The notes under the pieces were generated by a model. It saw nothing but the letters and a program-made list of their open reading frames with translations. It made no database searches and was not told the origin of the DNA. A DNA stretch of 64,000 nt, taken from contig WNNJ02003776.1 in assembly GCA_012934845.2 (NCBI GenBank), forward strand, positions 744,001-808,000. Reading direction: 5' to 3'. This stretch comes from Pomphorhynchus laevis. Lineage: Eukaryota > Acanthocephala > Palaeacanthocephala > Echinorhynchida > Pomphorhynchidae. Made by a program: the position numbers and the translations under genes. Shown here piece after piece: positions 62,805 through 64,000 of the stretch (positions within the stretch are counted from its first letter, which is position 1; the number at the start of each line of letters is the position of its first letter).

Positions 62805-63365
62805 TTGAGATCTAAAGTAAATACAATACGAAAAGTTACAAACATCTTACAACGACAACCATCGTTTATAGGAGGACGTAAGAAAACAACTAAGACCAAC
62901 ACCAACTATGGACAACTGCAAGTACAGTGTTCGATACACGACTGCAGCGTCAGGACAACAATCGCCTGCGACAAGAATAAGGCTAAAGAAGACTTCGTAT
63001 GTGGTTTTTGTGCCAACAAACTAATCTGCAACCTTTCCAATAAGCACATATCAACATCCAACACGTCAACTCAAACTACCCCGTCGTTTCTAATGTCCTT
63101 TCTCCACCCACCGACCCTGCCACCATATACACTTCCCATTCCATGTCATCTTCACTCCCCGACACCCCACGTCCCGTCCTTCCCGTCTCGTTTCTCAATA
63201 ACTTGCATCCATCAATCAAAATCACCTCAACCAACCTCCACTATCCTTCCACTCATAACCTTTCCTCACATCGCTTGCCACCCTCTTTATTATCATTATC
63301 CTCTATGTCTCCCGTCGTCAAACCAAATCCCTCCAAATCATCAACTGCCAGCTCTTCTATCGTGA
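62805..63365 (+). pseudogene. LINE ORF1, zinc-finger part
   Basis: The frame is open from a TTG at 62805, and there is no clear ATG start. It carries GQLQVQCSIHDCSVRTTIAC and KEDFVCGFCANKLICN: a Cys/His finger like those in the two other ORF1s of this window. After about residue 95 the frame becomes Pro/Ser-rich and the real ORF1 continues in the frame at 63143, so there is a shift near 63100-63140. Confidence 0.65.
62809..62829 (+). promoter_or_regulatory. Shared 5' leader block, LINE at 62.8 kb
   Basis: GATCTAAAGTAAATACAAT follows AAAGTTGA. It overlaps the start of the open ORF1 frame, which has no early ATG. It matches the leader of RLE copy 1 at every base from GATCT to ACAAT. Confidence 0.6.
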
Positions 63366-63892
63366 TCTCACCTACTCACGTCAGTCGTCCTCCTTTACGG
63401 AAGCGCTTTGCTTCTCGCGATCGTTGCGTCATTGTCACTAATATCACGCCTTCTAACTCCTTATCTCCACAAGCACGTCTGGACCACGATGTTTCCGCCT
63501 TCAGATCCATCCTCTCGTCTATTGTTCCTGCGGATAAACCATCCTTTTTCAAGGAAATTTCTCCTGTCGCATTCATCCGTCTAAACAAATCTTCTCAATC
63601 TAATCCTTCCCAGCCCCCTCTCCTAAAAATTGTTTTCAAGCATCGCTCTCACGCGTCTTCTGTCCTCTCTCAACGATTCAAACTCATGTCATCTTCAACC
63701 ACTCGAATTTTCCCCGATCGCGCCCCTTCTGAAATCGCTCAAATCTCTTCAGCCCGCATCGAAAAACGCCGTCGCGAGGAAAACGGCGAAACATCACTCT
63801 CCATCCGAAACATAGACGGAAATTTTCAAGTTGTCCACACCCGTCCAAAAATTCGATGGCGCTCCATCTCTCCTATGTGTCTTCTCCACTAG
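63143..63892 (+). CDS. LINE ORF1, C-terminal nucleic-acid-binding part
   Basis: A Ser/Pro-rich linker precedes the domain. Then come RDRCVIVTNITPSNSLSPQA, ISPVAFIRLNKSSQ, PLLKIVFKHRSHASSVLSQR, RIFPDRAPSEIAQISSARIE and TSLSIRNIDGNFQVV. The pattern matches the ORF1 domains at 21629-22078 and 48217-48489. The stop is followed within a few bases by the endonuclease frame, the normal ORF1/ORF2 junction. It is separated from its zinc finger by one frame shift. Confidence 0.75.
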   Translation: MSSSLPDTPRPVLPVSFLNNLHPSIKITSTNLHYPSTHNLSSHRLPPSLLSLSSMSPVVKPNPSKSSTASSSIVISPTHVSRPPLRKRFASRDRCVIVTNITPSNSLSPQARLDHDVSAFRSILSSIVPADKPSFFKEISPVAFIRLNKSSQSNPSQPPLLKIVFKHRSHASSVLSQRFKLMSSSTTRIFPDRAPSEIAQISSARIEKRRREENGETSLSIRNIDGNFQVVHTRPKIRWRSISPMCLLH

Positions 63893-64000
63893 ACTCTTTC
63901 GCCACAGCACACGGTTTCCGCCTCGGTCTCCTCAACACTAGATCTATTCTCAATAAATCCGATCTTATCCTCAACCTATTCACCAAGCAATCCATCGATC

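Larger units (their letters stand above)
62780..64000 (+). mobile_element. CR1-group LINE 5' end, runs off the window
   Basis: Contains the shared leader (62809-62829), zinc-finger ORF1 and the start of the ORF2 endonuclease (FRLGLLNTRSILNKSDLILN, at 63910-63990). Its C/T-rich coding strand and endonuclease wording point to family A or B. The rest lies beyond position 64000. Confidence 0.8.

Overview
This is a repeat-saturated, AT-rich window from a metazoan, most likely an invertebrate. The only host gene recognised with confidence is a polycystin-2 (PKD2/TRPP) channel on the minus strand. It is present as two pieces: the membrane channel body at 52511-54034, and the EF-hand plus coiled-coil tail at 31447-32098. 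About 20 kb of nested retroelements lies between them. No prokaryotic signals, tRNA or rRNA genes were found. The phylum cannot be fixed from this window.

Almost everything else is mobile DNA. LINEs with an AP-type endonuclease form several families, called here A (1-3540), B (3541-8345 interrupted; 34861-37115), C (3796-4378; 45330-49342; 54361-56875), D (4439-7499, one long open ORF) and E (23.1-29.8 kb; 49.4-51.4 kb). There is an I/R1/Jockey-type LINE (18238-21240), two RTE-clade LINEs (37740-39335 minus; 39400-42235 plus, Rex3-like), and LINE 5' parts at 21243-23012 and 62780-64000. A second class lacks the AP endonuclease. It has a Cys-rich N-terminus, an RT with a GDP(F/L) turn and YADD box, and a C-terminal CCHC plus restriction-like nuclease. 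I call it the RLE family. Copies lie at 9841-13092 and 13093-16448 (head to tail), 43440-45258, and 57066-60180, 60285-61280 and 61430-61690 (again head to tail).

The most intricate locus is 23.1-29.8 kb. A family E LINE is interrupted by a hAT transposon (24144-28791). The hAT is in turn interrupted by a Penelope-like RT remnant, its conserved structured 3' repeat, and a tandem array of 258-bp units (26355-27808). Each full unit contains every piece of a hammerhead ribozyme core with matching 5-bp stems, but the three core strands occur in a permuted order within the unit. A canonical-order ribozyme could be assembled only across two neighbouring units. This array, and the dispersed structured repeat beside it, are the best candidates for something undescribed.

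Short perfect foldbacks (9-17 bp arms, tiny loops) sit at or near many element junctions, and several larger inverted repeats occur. They suggest template-switch repair or insertion, or an amplification or assembly artefact. Unrelated retroelement classes also share a 5' leader containing ATCTAAAGTAAATAC.
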